This document shows, piece by piece, positions 23,290-31,659 of a stretch of 64,000 nt of DNA (positions are counted from its first letter, which is position 1; every line of letters starts with the position of its first letter). The position numbers and the translations under genes are program-made. Below the pieces are notes generated by a model. It made no database searches. It was not told where the DNA came from and saw only the letters and a list, made by a program, of their open reading frames with translations. The stretch comes from Phycisphaerae bacterium (GTDB taxonomy: Bacteria > Planctomycetota > Phycisphaerae > Phycisphaerales > UBA1924): positions 1 to 64,000 of the forward strand of contig PAKY01000006.1 in NCBI GenBank assembly GCA_002706885.1, written 5' to 3'.

Positions 23290-24741
23290 TCAATCGGTCG
23301 GCAAGCCCTTTCGCCGGTAGAGGTCGCGAAGCGCGTCCGCTTCGATGGGCTCCCACACCCGCCCGTCAGGCAGCGCGATCCGACGAGCGGAGCCGGCGTC
23401 GTCCAGGTCATAGGTCTTCAGCCCGGTCGTCGAGTTGATCACCAGGCGCCATCCATCGTCCGCCTTCCCGAATCGAGCTCCTTGGACCTTCACCGACTCT
23501 TTGTCGGAGTCGTATACCGCAAACGCGAAGGCGCCCGGTTTCGCGGCTTCCGCGAGGATTGCGGGGAGCATCTCCCAGAGTCCGCGGCTCAGGTAGGTCT
23601 CAACGCGGATGTCCGGCTCGGCTACGTGCGGGCCAGCGGCGCTCGAGAGGCGGTCCAGAGACGGTCGGCCTGAGCTCGACTCGATCCGTGGCTCGAGGAC
23701 GGTGAGGCTCCCGGCGCCGGGCTGGATGAACACGCTCATGTCATCCCAGTTTCGCTGACCGTGCTCCCGCCAGATGTCCGGCCTTGCACGTGGTCTCGAG
23801 CGAATCGCGATCTCGACGCTCCAGAACTCACTGCGACGGTCACGAGATACGAAGAAGAGCGATTCGGAAGTCGCGGTCGCGCCGTTCTCGAGAAGGAGCT
23901 TTGCCTCCGATCGAAGGCAGAAGCCCTCCTCTCGTTCCGAGGGGGTCCAGGACCGGGCTTGCTTGCCGACAAGCTCGCCTCGAGTGCCGTTCCACGCCTT
24001 GAGGCGTCGGTAACCCGCCTCGTTGTCCTCAGCGAGCGAGCCACCCGGGACAAAAAGTCGCTCCAGTCGCTCGCCGTACTCGGCGAACACGCGGTGCATC
24101 GCGTCCGCATCAACTTCGAGAAGCAGTTCGACACCGGCGTGGAGGGCGTCCGCAACCGAGTGGTCCTGCGCGTCGAGCTCGCGGTCCGTAACGCTGGTCA
24201 GGAGGCCCTCGAACAGAAGCCGCGCGTCGTCGAAGCTCAACTCATCCGTGACGAGTTCGAACACGACATAGCCGTCGGGGCGCGCGGGAATGATGCATAC
24301 GCCTCGCACCGGGGCGGCCGCGCCCGCGTCGGGCGCGGGAAGGATGCCGTAGTCCACCGTGGCGTCACGACCCGCAATCGAGAGAGGCGTCGGCCGGTGG
24401 TGGGGCTTGGTTCCAAGCGTCTGGAGCATCGTGCGTTGCAGCGAGGCAGGGCGACCGCGAACGATCTCCTCCGGGCGTTTCTGCATGAGGACCGTTCCGA
24501 CGCCGTCGGGGAACTTCATCGCCGAAATCGTCGCGTGATCGAGCGTCTGGGTGCTGGTGATGGCGCCCAACGGCGGTTCGAGGAAAACGCCGAGGTGGGG
24601 GATCTCGACGAGGCGACGCGCCCGCTCGACCGGCTCAGCGATGGGCGAGGGACGGGCTGGGACATCGGGTCTTGCGGCAGGTGAGACTGGGTCCTGCGCG
24701 GCGAGAACGGCGACGATCGAGGTCGCGAGAAGAGGGAGCAT
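23290..24741 (-). CDS. Secreted hypothetical protein
   Basis: 483 residues with an N-terminal signal (MLPLLATSIVAVLAA, cut near 15) and a proline-rich linker to about 40. The rest looks like a globular mixed alpha/beta protein with no motif I recognise; an FVSRDRRSEFWSVEIAIRS region and FAFAVYDSDKESVK are among its better-ordered parts. A repetitive GREVWEP-type end (RIALPDGRVWEPIEADALRDLYR) closes it. It is 54 bp downstream of ruvB on the same strand in the other order, so it may have its own promoter. Function unknown. Confidence 0.6.
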   Translation of the reverse strand: MLPLLATSIVAVLAAQDPVSPAARPDVPARPSPIAEPVERARRLVEIPHLGVFLEPPLGAITSTQTLDHATISAMKFPDGVGTVLMQKRPEEIVRGRPASLQRTMLQTLGTKPHHRPTPLSIAGRDATVDYGILPAPDAGAAAPVRGVCIIPARPDGYVVFELVTDELSFDDARLLFEGLLTSVTDRELDAQDHSVADALHAGVELLLEVDADAMHRVFAEYGERLERLFVPGGSLAEDNEAGYRRLKAWNGTRGELVGKQARSWTPSEREEGFCLRSEAKLLLENGATATSESLFFVSRDRRSEFWSVEIAIRSRPRARPDIWREHGQRNWDDMSVFIQPGAGSLTVLEPRIESSSGRPSLDRLSSAAGPHVAEPDIRVETYLSRGLWEMLPAILAEAAKPGAFAFAVYDSDKESVKVQGARFGKADDGWRLVINSTTGLKTYDLDDAGSARRIALPDGRVWEPIEADALRDLYRRKGLPTD

Positions 24742-24820
24742 GGGGGTATTGTCTGGAGGTCCGGAGGGGCGTGTCGGCGCGCATGAGTGAAAAAAGTGGC
24801 GCTCGGGCGTTCATGAAGAT

Positions 24821-24848
24821 TTGACACGAGCCGGCGGGGTTCTACGCT
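24821..24848 (+). promoter_or_regulatory. Sigma70-type promoter for the S10-spc-alpha cluster
   Basis: TTGACA at 24821-24826 and TACGCT at 24843-24848 with a 16-nt spacer. The -35 is a perfect consensus and the surroundings carry few other coding signals. The ribosomal supercluster begins 280 nt downstream. Confidence 0.65.
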
Positions 24849-25128
24849 TCTTGGCTCCGCCGGACGGCCGCTGGGAGGTGGCCGGAGCGGGGCAACGAGT
24901 CGTCGCGGCTTTGCCGCTCCTCGATCAGCGAGGCGATACCGGACGCGGACCGCGTCGAATGCGGTTCCGGAGGTCGCGCCGCTCTGGTTGGGAAGCGAAG
25001 TTGGAAGGCTCGGATGGCGGGGCGGAAGGATCCGCAGGACGGACGTTCGTCCGAGGCGCGAGGGCGTCGCGGGCGTGGTTGGCTCGACTGGTTGGCTGGT
25101 TCACGAGAAGCGGGGCGTAGGTAGACAG
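24849..25128 (+). other. Long untranslated leader before rpsJ
   Basis: About 280 nt without a convincing gene between the promoter and rpsJ. It is rich in G and C and holds several short inverted repeats, including CGGAC-GTTC-GTCCG at 25040-25053, and a direct repeat TGGTTGGCT (25076-25084 and 25089-25097) close to the start of rpsJ. A long structured leader is where ribosomal-protein feedback usually acts; the sequence does not name the binding protein. The frame 24821-25120 is not supported as a gene. Confidence 0.4.
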
Positions 25129-25440
25129 ATGGCAGCAGGTCCGCGAATCAGAATCCGGATGGAGGCCTACGACCACATCGCGCTGGACGCGTCCGCGCGG
25201 GAGATCGTGGACCATGCGAAGCGTACGAACGCCCGCGTGAAAGGCCCCGTGCCCCTGCCGACGCGTATCGAGCGGTACACCGTTCTGCGCTCGCCGTTCA
25301 TCGACAAGAAGAGCCGCGAGCAGTTCGAGATTCGGACGCACAAGCGCATCATCGACATCATGGAGCCGAACGCCCGCACGGTCGAGGCGCTCAACCGACT
25401 CGTGGTTCCCGCTGGTGTGTTCGTGAAGATCAAGGCGTAA
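25129..25440 (+). CDS. rpsJ: 30S ribosomal protein S10
   Basis: 103 residues, the usual length. [40 protein letters not shown] is the uS10 fold start, with the conserved GPVPLPT stretch. First gene of the supercluster, and separated from rplC by a strong terminator (25453-25477), unlike typical S10 operons. Start context GTAGACAGATG resembles that of rplD and rplB. Confidence 0.98.
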   Translation: MAAGPRIRIRMEAYDHIALDASAREIVDHAKRTNARVKGPVPLPTRIERYTVLRSPFIDKKSREQFEIRTHKRIIDIMEPNARTVEALNRLVVPAGVFVKIKA

Positions 25441-25452
25441 GTAAGTTCAAGG

Positions 25453-25477
25453 CCCGCGGCGATACCGCGGGTTTTTT
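25453..25477 (+). terminator. Intrinsic terminator / attenuator between rpsJ and rplC
   Basis: CCCGCGG (25453-25459), loop CGATA, CCGCGGG (25465-25471), then six T residues to 25477. The form is that of a complete rho-independent terminator. It lies 12 nt after the rpsJ stop and 42 nt before rplC. Confidence 0.85.
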
Positions 25478-25519
25478 CGTCGGCGGATTCGGGCTCGACG
25501 GGTAAAGGCGGATATTGGG

Positions 25520-26209
25520 ATGGCTCCGACACTTCTTGGAACCAAACTCGGCATGACGCGGGTCTACACCGACGCCGGTGTGAGCATGCCCGTGACGGTC
25601 ATCCAGGCCGGGCCGTGCTACGTGACGCAGATCCGTACGCCCGACGCGGACGGCTACGCGGGCGTGCAGGTCGGCTTCGGCGACATCAAGCCGCGTAATT
25701 CGTCGATCCCGATGATCGCGCACGACTTCAAGGCGGGCGTCGAGCCGCAGCGTTTCCACCGCGAGTTCCGCGTCGCCGAGGGTGACCTGGGCGACTACGA
25801 GGTCGGTAAGGCGCTGACCGTCGCGGATCTCGAGAAGGTCGCGTTCGTCGATGTCATCGGTCGGAGCAAGGGCAAGGGCTTCCAGGGCGGCATGAAGCGT
25901 CACGGCTTCAAGGGCCAGCTCGCCTCGCACGGCGTGGAGCGGAAGCACCGTTCGCCCGGCTCGATCGGCGGCCACGGCTCCGAGGCGGGCGCCTCGGGTC
26001 GCCCGAAGAAGGGCAAGAAAATGGCGGGTCACATGGGCGATGTCCGCGTGACCGTTCGTTCGCTCGAGGTCGTGAAGATCGACGCCGAGCGGAACCTGCT
26101 CCTCGTCAAGGGGCCCGTCCCCGGCGCGAACAAGGGCGTGGTTGTCGTGCGGCCTGCGACCAGGCTGTACAAGAGCAAGGCCGCCAAGGCGGCGGAGGTC
26201 GCGGGCTGA
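25520..26209 (+). CDS. rplC: 50S ribosomal protein L3
   Basis: 229 residues. LGTKLGMTRVYTDAG begins it and the KGKGFQGGMKRHGFKGQLASHGVERKHR stretch (the extended loop that reaches the peptidyl-transferase centre) is intact, followed by GRPKKGKKMAGHMG. uL3 is one of the two initiator proteins of 50S assembly. The C-terminal residues VARLYKSKAAKAAEVAG are basic. Confidence 0.98.
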   Translation: MAPTLLGTKLGMTRVYTDAGVSMPVTVIQAGPCYVTQIRTPDADGYAGVQVGFGDIKPRNSSIPMIAHDFKAGVEPQRFHREFRVAEGDLGDYEVGKALTVADLEKVAFVDVIGRSKGKGFQGGMKRHGFKGQLASHGVERKHRSPGSIGGHGSEAGASGRPKKGKKMAGHMGDVRVTVRSLEVVKIDAERNLLLVKGPVPGANKGVVVVRPATRLYKSKAAKAAEVAG

Positions 26210-26526
26210 TCCGCGATCTGGTTTGAGGCAAACGGTGCCGATCGGCGTTGGCGTCGGTCGGGCCTCCCGGCAAGTCGGATGGGCTCTGGCCCGTTCGAGA
26301 CTGACGGGGCGACAAGTTTGAACCGACCTGTCCACGCCGTGTGGGCGGGCGAGAACGGCCGAGTCAGATCCGAGCCGACCCCACCGCGAGCCGATTGGCC
26401 GCGGGGCCCCGAAGCCGCCAGGCACGGGGGCAAAAGGAGGCGGCCGGTGAGGCGAGGCGACGCAACTACCGGCGGGCGTGCGCTCCCGGGCATGAGCGGC
26501 GCGAGGCGTCGAGGCGGAGAAGACAG
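26210..26526 (+). other. 317-nt rplC-rplD spacer, no gene
   Basis: No plausible gene on either strand. High GC, with purine-rich stretches near its right end; the last bases GGAGAAGACAG immediately precede the rplD ATG. In other bacteria uL4 controls the S10 operon through a leader RNA; this long spacer in front of the uL4 gene is a possible site of such control, but I see no recognisable motif. Confidence 0.35.
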
Positions 26527-27300
26527 ATGGATGTCCCCGTCTACAACATGAAGGGCGAAGAGGTCGGCACGATGTCGATCGACCAGACTTCGCTCGGCGA
26601 GACGGTCAACCCGGCTCTGATCAAGCAGGCGTTCGTGCGCTATCACGCGAACCTGCGTCAGGGCTCGGCCCGCTCGAAGGGTCGGAGCGATGTCTCCGGC
26701 TCGAAGAAGAAGATCTACAAGCAGAAGGGCACGGGGCGGGCTCGCCACGGCTCGAAGCGGCCTCCGCAGTTCCGCGGCGGCGGGCATTACAAGTCCGATC
26801 GGAGGACCCGCGAGGACTTCCGTCTGGATATGCCTAAGAAGATGCGCCGCAAGGCGAATCTGAACGCGCTGCTCGCGAAGCTCATCGACAGCGAGGTCCG
26901 GATCGTCGATTCGCTCGCGGTCGATACGCCCAAGACCAAGGCCATCGTCGATCTGCTGACCGCGCTGAAGGTCGATAAGACGGCCCTTCTGGCGCTTTCG
27001 GGCGACCCGGAGAAGAGCGCCAACGCGCGTCTCAGCGCCCGCAACGTCGATGGTGTCGGGCTGTGCAGGGCCGACCAGCTCACCTGCTATGAAATGCTGA
27101 CGCGCCGTTACCTCGTCATCGAGAAGTCCGAGCTTGAGGCGTGGCTCAGCGGTCCCAGCTCCCAGACGGGCAAGGAAGCGAAGCTCGAGCCCAAGGGCGC
27201 GGGCGTCGGCGTGAAGGACGCGCGGAAGCCGCGTCCGAAGCGTGGGCACGAGGTCAAGCAGAAGGCCAGGGCCGCGAAGGCCGGCAAGAGCGAGGGCTGA
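26527..27300 (+). CDS. rplD: 50S ribosomal protein L4 with extended basic tail
   Basis: 257 residues against a usual 200-210. The fold starts VPVYNMKGEEVGTMSID; the loop KGTGRARHGSKRPPQFRGGG (entering the exit tunnel) is present. The last ~50 residues (from about 208) are low in complexity and rich in Lys/Arg and Ala (KPRPKRGHEVKQKARAAKAG). The ATG follows GGAGAAGACAG. Whether the tail is ordered on the ribosome is unknown. Confidence 0.97.
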   Translation: MDVPVYNMKGEEVGTMSIDQTSLGETVNPALIKQAFVRYHANLRQGSARSKGRSDVSGSKKKIYKQKGTGRARHGSKRPPQFRGGGHYKSDRRTREDFRLDMPKKMRRKANLNALLAKLIDSEVRIVDSLAVDTPKTKAIVDLLTALKVDKTALLALSGDPEKSANARLSARNVDGVGLCRADQLTCYEMLTRRYLVIEKSELEAWLSGPSSQTGKEAKLEPKGAGVGVKDARKPRPKRGHEVKQKARAAKAGKSEG

Positions 27301-27303
27301 CCC

Positions 27304-27588
27304 ATGGCGACGAACGCGATCTACATCATCAAGAAGCCCGTGCTCACCGAGAAGTCCACGGACGCGATGAACGAGCACGGACGTTACACGTTCGAGGTCG
27401 ATCGCAAAGCGACCAAGACGGACATCAAGAACGCGATCGAATCGCTTTACGGCGTGCAGGTCGAGCGGGTCCAGACGCGGACGCAGAAGGGCAAGCTGAA
27501 GCGTCTCCGTTACGGGTACGTGCGTGAGAAGGTCAAGAAGTCGGCGACGGTCCGGCTCGCCGAAGGACAGAGCATCGAGCTGTTCTGA
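27304..27588 (+). CDS. rplW: 50S ribosomal protein L23
   Basis: 94 residues, normal. YIIKKPVLTEKST and YTFEVDRKATKTDIKNAIESLYGVQVERV are the uL23 signatures at the tunnel exit, where SRP and trigger factor dock. It starts 3 nt after rplD. Confidence 0.97.
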   Translation: MATNAIYIIKKPVLTEKSTDAMNEHGRYTFEVDRKATKTDIKNAIESLYGVQVERVQTRTQKGKLKRLRYGYVREKVKKSATVRLAEGQSIELF

Positions 27589-27678
27589 CCGGACTTCGGA
27601 TCGGCCCCGGGCGGACCGAGGCGGGACGTATCGGAAGCGGATTGAAAGCGTATCGAGAGTAAGGCTGAGGTAAGACAG

Positions 27679-28539
27679 ATGCCCATTCGCCAGTACAAGC
27701 CGACCACGCCGGGGCGCCGGAACGCGTCGGTCAACCTCCATGCCGAGGTGACCAAGAAGCGTCCGGAGCGCAGCCTGCTCGAGAAGAAGACGCGCACCAG
27801 CGGTCGCAACCACCAGGGCAAGATCACAGTTCGTGGTCGCGGCGGCGGCGTGAAGCGACACTACCGCAAGATCGACTTCAAGCGTCGTGACCGGGACGGG
27901 ATCGAGGGCAAGGTCGTCGGGATCGAGTACGACCCCAACCGCAGCGCCCACATCGCCCTGATCGAGTACGCCGACGGCGTGAAGCGGTACATCTTGGCGC
28001 CGAAGGGCCTCCAGGATGGCGCGGTCGTCATGAGCACGAGCGGTGAGCACGTCATCGAGCCGTCGCCCGGCGCCTGCATGCCTTTCGGGATGATCCCGCT
28101 CGGTATGCCGGTGCACTGCATCGAGCTGAACCCGGGCGCGGGCGGCAAGCTCTGCCGCAGCGCGGGGATGTCGGCAAAGCTGCTCAACAAGGAAGGCGAG
28201 TACGCGACGCTGCTCATGCCCTCGGGCGAGCGTCGTCGCGTCCACATCACCTGCCGCGCCGTGATCGGCGAGGTTGGCAACTCGGATCACCAGAACCGCA
28301 AGCTCGGCAAGGCGGGCATCAATCGCAAGCTGGGTCGTCGTCCGAAGACGCGCGGCGTGGCGATGAGCCACCACGCCCACCCGCTCGGCGGCGGCGACGG
28401 CAAGTCGAAGGGCGGCCGCGCCCCCGTGAACAAGGCGGGCACGCCTTCGAAGGGTGGCGGCACGCGTGATCCGAACAAGTCGAGCGGGCGTCTGATCATC
28501 CGCCGTCGCAAGAGCAAGCGTTACGGTCAGCTCCGCTGA
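27679..28539 (+). CDS. rplB: 50S ribosomal protein L2
   Basis: 286 residues. RTSGRNHQGKITVRGRGGGVKRHYRKIDFKRR is present. The part near the peptidyl-transferase centre, usually NPVDHPHGGGEG, reads SHHAHPLGGGDG here: the second His of HPH is replaced by Leu and the residues before it differ. The C-terminal region from KAGTPSKGGGTRDPNKSSGRLIIRRRKSKRYGQ is otherwise basic as expected. The ATG follows GTAAGACAG, in the same style as rpsJ and rplD. Confidence 0.97.
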   Translation: MPIRQYKPTTPGRRNASVNLHAEVTKKRPERSLLEKKTRTSGRNHQGKITVRGRGGGVKRHYRKIDFKRRDRDGIEGKVVGIEYDPNRSAHIALIEYADGVKRYILAPKGLQDGAVVMSTSGEHVIEPSPGACMPFGMIPLGMPVHCIELNPGAGGKLCRSAGMSAKLLNKEGEYATLLMPSGERRRVHITCRAVIGEVGNSDHQNRKLGKAGINRKLGRRPKTRGVAMSHHAHPLGGGDGKSKGGRAPVNKAGTPSKGGGTRDPNKSSGRLIIRRRKSKRYGQLR

Positions 28540-28567
28540 TTCGGTTGACTGAGCGAAGGAACGAGCC

Positions 28568-28849
28568 ATGAGCCGCAGTCTGAAGAAGGGTCCGCACGTC
28601 GATGAGAAGCTCTACCGCAAGGTGGAGAAGGAAGAGGAGAGCGGTCGCCGCGCTCCGATCAAGACGTGGGCGCGTGGTTGCATGATCGTGCCGGAGTTCG
28701 TGGGCCACACGTTCCAGGTTCACAACGGCAGGGCGTTCCTCGAGGTCTTCGTGACCGAGGACATGGTGGGGCACAAGCTCGGCGAGTTCAGCAACTCGCG
28801 GACGTTCCGGGGTCACACGAACAAGAAGGAAGGCGTCAAGGGCCGCTGA
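28568..28849 (+). CDS. rpsS: 30S ribosomal protein S19
   Basis: 93 residues. [18 protein letters not shown] opens it, and [24 protein letters not shown] with FRGH near the end fit uS19, which binds the head of the 30S subunit with S13. Spacing to rplV is 30 nt. Confidence 0.97.
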   Translation: MSRSLKKGPHVDEKLYRKVEKEEESGRRAPIKTWARGCMIVPEFVGHTFQVHNGRAFLEVFVTEDMVGHKLGEFSNSRTFRGHTNKKEGVKGR

Positions 28850-28879
28850 TAGGCGGGGCCTGACGCGAGGACAGAGCTC

Positions 28880-29440
28880 ATGAAGCTTCGACCCGATCAA
28901 CTCAAGAGCCGCGCCGAGGAGGCCGGTCTGACCGTCGAGCAGCTCGCCCAGGCGGTCTCCCGCACGGGGCTGAGCGGCGATTCGGCGCTCTCCGCCGTCC
29001 GCAACTGGCTCGGCGGGCGTGATCATCCGCGCTGCAAGAAGGCGGACATCGAGCGGCTGGCCGACGCGATCGGCTGCGAGGTCACCGACATCGCTCGGTT
29101 CGTGAGCAGCGTGAACCACCACCGTGGCAGCCCGCAGAAGGCCCGCCTCGTGGTGGACATGATCCGCGGCAAGGCGGCGTATCAGGCCGACGAGATGCTC
29201 CAGTTCTGCCACAAGCGTGCCGCGGTCAACGTCCGCAAGGCGCTGCTCGCGGCGATGGCTGACGCGCAGGAGGCCGGCGCCGATCGGGACGCGCTGGTCG
29301 TGGCCGAAGCGAGCGTCGATGGCGCGCAGCACATCAAGCGGTTCCGCCCGAAGGACCGCGGTCGCGCTCACTCGATCCTGAAGCAGACGAGCCACATCAC
29401 GGTTGGATTGCAGGAGCGCCCGACGGCGTCGAGGTATTAA
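28880..29440 (+). CDS. rplV: 50S ribosomal protein L22 fused to an N-terminal XRE-like helix-turn-helix
   Basis: 186 residues against the usual 110-120. The uL22 core starts at about residue 76 (SVNHHRGSPQKARLVVDMIRGK) and ends with the conserved FRPKDRGRAHSILKQTSHITVGL. The first ~75 residues are extra. They read as an XRE/Cro-type HTH: LKSRAEEAGLTVEQLAQAV (first helices), then AVRNWLGGRDHP and KADIERLADAIGCEVTDIARF, matching the family's LAxxxGxSxxxIxxWExGxxxP...LxxLAxxLGVxxxxL pattern, with a few residues inserted before the recognition helix. No in-frame start between the two parts is obvious, so the fusion looks like one protein. uL22 lines the exit tunnel; its extra domain would lie on the outer surface or bind nucleic acid. 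Confidence 0.92.
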   Translation: MKLRPDQLKSRAEEAGLTVEQLAQAVSRTGLSGDSALSAVRNWLGGRDHPRCKKADIERLADAIGCEVTDIARFVSSVNHHRGSPQKARLVVDMIRGKAAYQADEMLQFCHKRAAVNVRKALLAAMADAQEAGADRDALVVAEASVDGAQHIKRFRPKDRGRAHSILKQTSHITVGLQERPTASRY

Positions 29441-29445
29441 GGCTT

Positions 29446-30150
29446 ATGGGACAGAAGACGCATCCATTCGGACTCCGGCTCGGCGTGACCGAGGCTCACC
29501 GCAGCCGCTGGTACGCGCCGAAGGCGCTGTACGGCGAGTTGCTCGTCGAGGATCAGAAGATCCGCGGCTATCTCGACCGTCGCCTGAACCGCACGCCCCC
29601 GAACGCGGCGGTGTCGGACATCCATATCGAGCGCACCCGTGAGGAACTCAAGATCATCATCCGGACCGCTCGTCCGGGGCTCGTGATCGGCCCGAAGGGC
29701 GCCGAGGTCGATCGGATGACCGAGGAGTTGCAGTACATGACGGGGCGTAAGGTTGCGATCTCGATCATCGAGATCAAGAACCCCGACATGGACGCGCAGC
29801 TCGTCGCCGAGAGTGTCGCCGAGCAGCTCAGCAAGCGGGCCAGCTTCCGCCGCGCGGTGAAGAGCCGCTGCGAGCAGGTCATGCAGCAGGGCGCGAAGGG
29901 CGTGAGGATCCAGATCTCCGGCCGTCTCGGCGGGGCCGAGATGAGCAGGACGCTGGACAACCGTCTCGGATCGCTCCCCCTGTCGACGTTGCAGGCGAAC
30001 ATCAACTACGGGTTCGCCGAGGCCAAGACGACGTACGGCGTGATCGGCGTGAAGACGTGGATCTACAAGGGCCTCTACGAAGAGGGCCAGGAAGACGAGA
30101 CCGCGAGCAACGCGGCCGGCGGTCGGGCTCGTGCCCGTGGTCGTCGCTGA
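29446..30150 (+). CDS. rpsC: 30S ribosomal protein S3
   Basis: 234 residues. GQKTHPFGLRLGVT starts it; RPGLVIGPKGAEVDRM is the KH-domain GxxG loop, and KGVRIQISGRLGGAEMSRT with IGVKTWIYKG completes uS3. A short Arg/Gly tail (GGRARARGRR) ends it. Spacing to rplV is 5 nt. Confidence 0.98.
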   Translation: MGQKTHPFGLRLGVTEAHRSRWYAPKALYGELLVEDQKIRGYLDRRLNRTPPNAAVSDIHIERTREELKIIIRTARPGLVIGPKGAEVDRMTEELQYMTGRKVAISIIEIKNPDMDAQLVAESVAEQLSKRASFRRAVKSRCEQVMQQGAKGVRIQISGRLGGAEMSRTLDNRLGSLPLSTLQANINYGFAEAKTTYGVIGVKTWIYKGLYEEGQEDETASNAAGGRARARGRR

Positions 30151-30209
30151 TCGGCGGCGGACCGGGCGACGGTTTGAGAGTGAACGCGAATCGGTAGAGG
30201 GTTTTCGAG

Positions 30210-30635
30210 ATGCCTCCTTACAAGATTCCCAAGCGAGTGAAGTTCCGCCGCGAGTTCCGGCGCGTCCGCGACCGCAACGCGACGAAGGGCAACTACGTCG
30301 CGTTCGGCGACTACGGCCTCCAGGCGCTCGAGGGCTGCTGGCTCAAGAGCAACTGCATCGAGGCGGGTCGTATCGCGATCCAGCGCGTGCTGAAGCGTGA
30401 GGGCAAGATCTTCATCCGTGTCTTCCCGGACAAGCCCGTGTCGAAGAAGCCGCTCGAGACCCGAATGGGTAAGGGCAAGGCGGACATCGATTACTGGGCG
30501 GCTCGGGTCAAGCCCGGCACCATGCTCTACGAGCTGGCGGGCGTGAGCGAGGCGCGTGCGAAGGAGGCCTTCATGCGCGTGGCGATGAAGATGCCGGTGC
30601 GTTGCCGGTTCGTGCACCGTCGCGTTTCGGCGTGA
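30210..30635 (+). CDS. rplP: 50S ribosomal protein L16
   Basis: 141 residues, typical. YKIPKRVKFRREFRRVRDRNATKGN replaces the usual PKRTKYRKxxRG start, with FGDYGLQALE following; IFIRVFPDKPVSKKPLETRMGKGKADIDYWAA is the uL16 core at the A-site. Confidence 0.96.
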   Translation: MPPYKIPKRVKFRREFRRVRDRNATKGNYVAFGDYGLQALEGCWLKSNCIEAGRIAIQRVLKREGKIFIRVFPDKPVSKKPLETRMGKGKADIDYWAARVKPGTMLYELAGVSEARAKEAFMRVAMKMPVRCRFVHRRVSA

Positions 30636-30684
30636 TCGGCCTAAGTGAGAGTCGGATCGGGACCTGGACCATCGGAGACGTGGC

Positions 30685-30885
30685 ATGACGGGCAAGGAAG
30701 TCAGGGCGCTGAAGGACGAGGAGATCGGGGTCGAATTGGGCCGCCTCCGCGAGCGTCTGTACACGATGCGCGTCCAGAGCGTGACCGAGAAGGTCGAGGA
30801 CAACAGCCAGTTCAAGAAGACGCGTCGCGACATCGCGCGTCTCCTGACCGAGCAGACGGCCCGCCGCGCGGCGGCGAAGGCCTGA
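30685..30885 (+). CDS. rpmC: 50S ribosomal protein L29
   Basis: 66 residues. [26 protein letters not shown] and [16 protein letters not shown] give the two-helix uL29 fold at the tunnel exit. Confidence 0.95.
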   Translation: MTGKEVRALKDEEIGVELGRLRERLYTMRVQSVTEKVEDNSQFKKTRRDIARLLTEQTARRAAAKA

Positions 30886-30931
30886 GACCGCGGGGCGCGA
30901 GGCCCAGAGGAAGGATCGGAGCGATGCGGGC

Positions 30932-31228
30932 ATGAGCGAGCAGACGATGGACGTAGCGGCCGGCGGGACGGCTGAGGCCCAGAAGGGCTTGAAGGTTGGC
31001 GTGGTCGAGAGCGACGCGCGTGACAAGACCCGCCGCGTGGTGATCGCCTACCAGGCGAAGCACCCGAAGTACGGCAAGTTCATCAGCAAGCGGACGGTGC
31101 TGCACGTTCACGACGAGCAGAACGAGTCGCGCGTGGGCGACAAGGTGGAGATCGGGCAGTGCCGCCCGATCAGCAAGACGAAGTGCTGGCGTCTGCTCCG
31201 CGTTGTGGAGCGGGCGCCCGAGGCGTAA
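30932..31228 (+). CDS. rpsQ: 30S ribosomal protein S17
   Basis: 98 residues with an N-terminal extension of about 18 residues ([18 protein letters not shown]). [34 protein letters not shown] is the uS17 OB fold; [25 protein letters not shown] ends it. Confidence 0.95.
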   Translation: MSEQTMDVAAGGTAEAQKGLKVGVVESDARDKTRRVVIAYQAKHPKYGKFISKRTVLHVHDEQNESRVGDKVEIGQCRPISKTKCWRLLRVVERAPEA

Positions 31229-31258
31229 AGGCCGCCACGGGCGGCAGGCGGATACGAC

Positions 31259-31645
31259 ATGCTTCAGGCCGAATCCAGGTGCGAAGTCGCGGATAACTCG
31301 GGGGCGAAGATCGCCTACGTGATCCGTGTGTACGGCGGGTCGACGCGGCGCGGTGGCTTTACGCGCAAGACCGCGGGCGTTGGCGACAAGGTGCTCGTGA
31401 GCGTCAAGAAGGCGTTGCCGGGTTCGGACGTCAAGGCGGGCGACATGTCCAAGGCCGTGATCGTGCGGACGAAGAAGCACACGCGCCGCGCCGACGGGTC
31501 GTACGTCAAGTTCGACACCAACGCCGTGGTGCTCATCAACCCCGAAGGCAACCCCAAGGGGACGCGCATCTTCGGGCCGGTGGCGCGTGAGCTGCGTGAG
31601 CGGAACTACATGAAGATCGTCTCCCTGGCGAGCGAAGTGGTCTGA
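31259..31645 (+). CDS. rplN: 50S ribosomal protein L14
   Basis: 128 residues. [17 protein letters not shown] is the usual uL14 start, and [24 protein letters not shown] its usual end; it lies at the intersubunit bridge B8. Confidence 0.97.
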   Translation: MLQAESRCEVADNSGAKIAYVIRVYGGSTRRGGFTRKTAGVGDKVLVSVKKALPGSDVKAGDMSKAVIVRTKKHTRRADGSYVKFDTNAVVLINPEGNPKGTRIFGPVARELRERNYMKIVSLASEVV

Positions 31646-31659
31646 AGGGGTGGTTTGAA

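Noticed and set aside
26029-28569. 846-residue open frame on the minus strand across the ribosomal genes
   Set aside because: It is antisense to rplC-rplB, has a biased leucine/arginine/alanine composition typical of high-GC shadow frames, and shows no domain.
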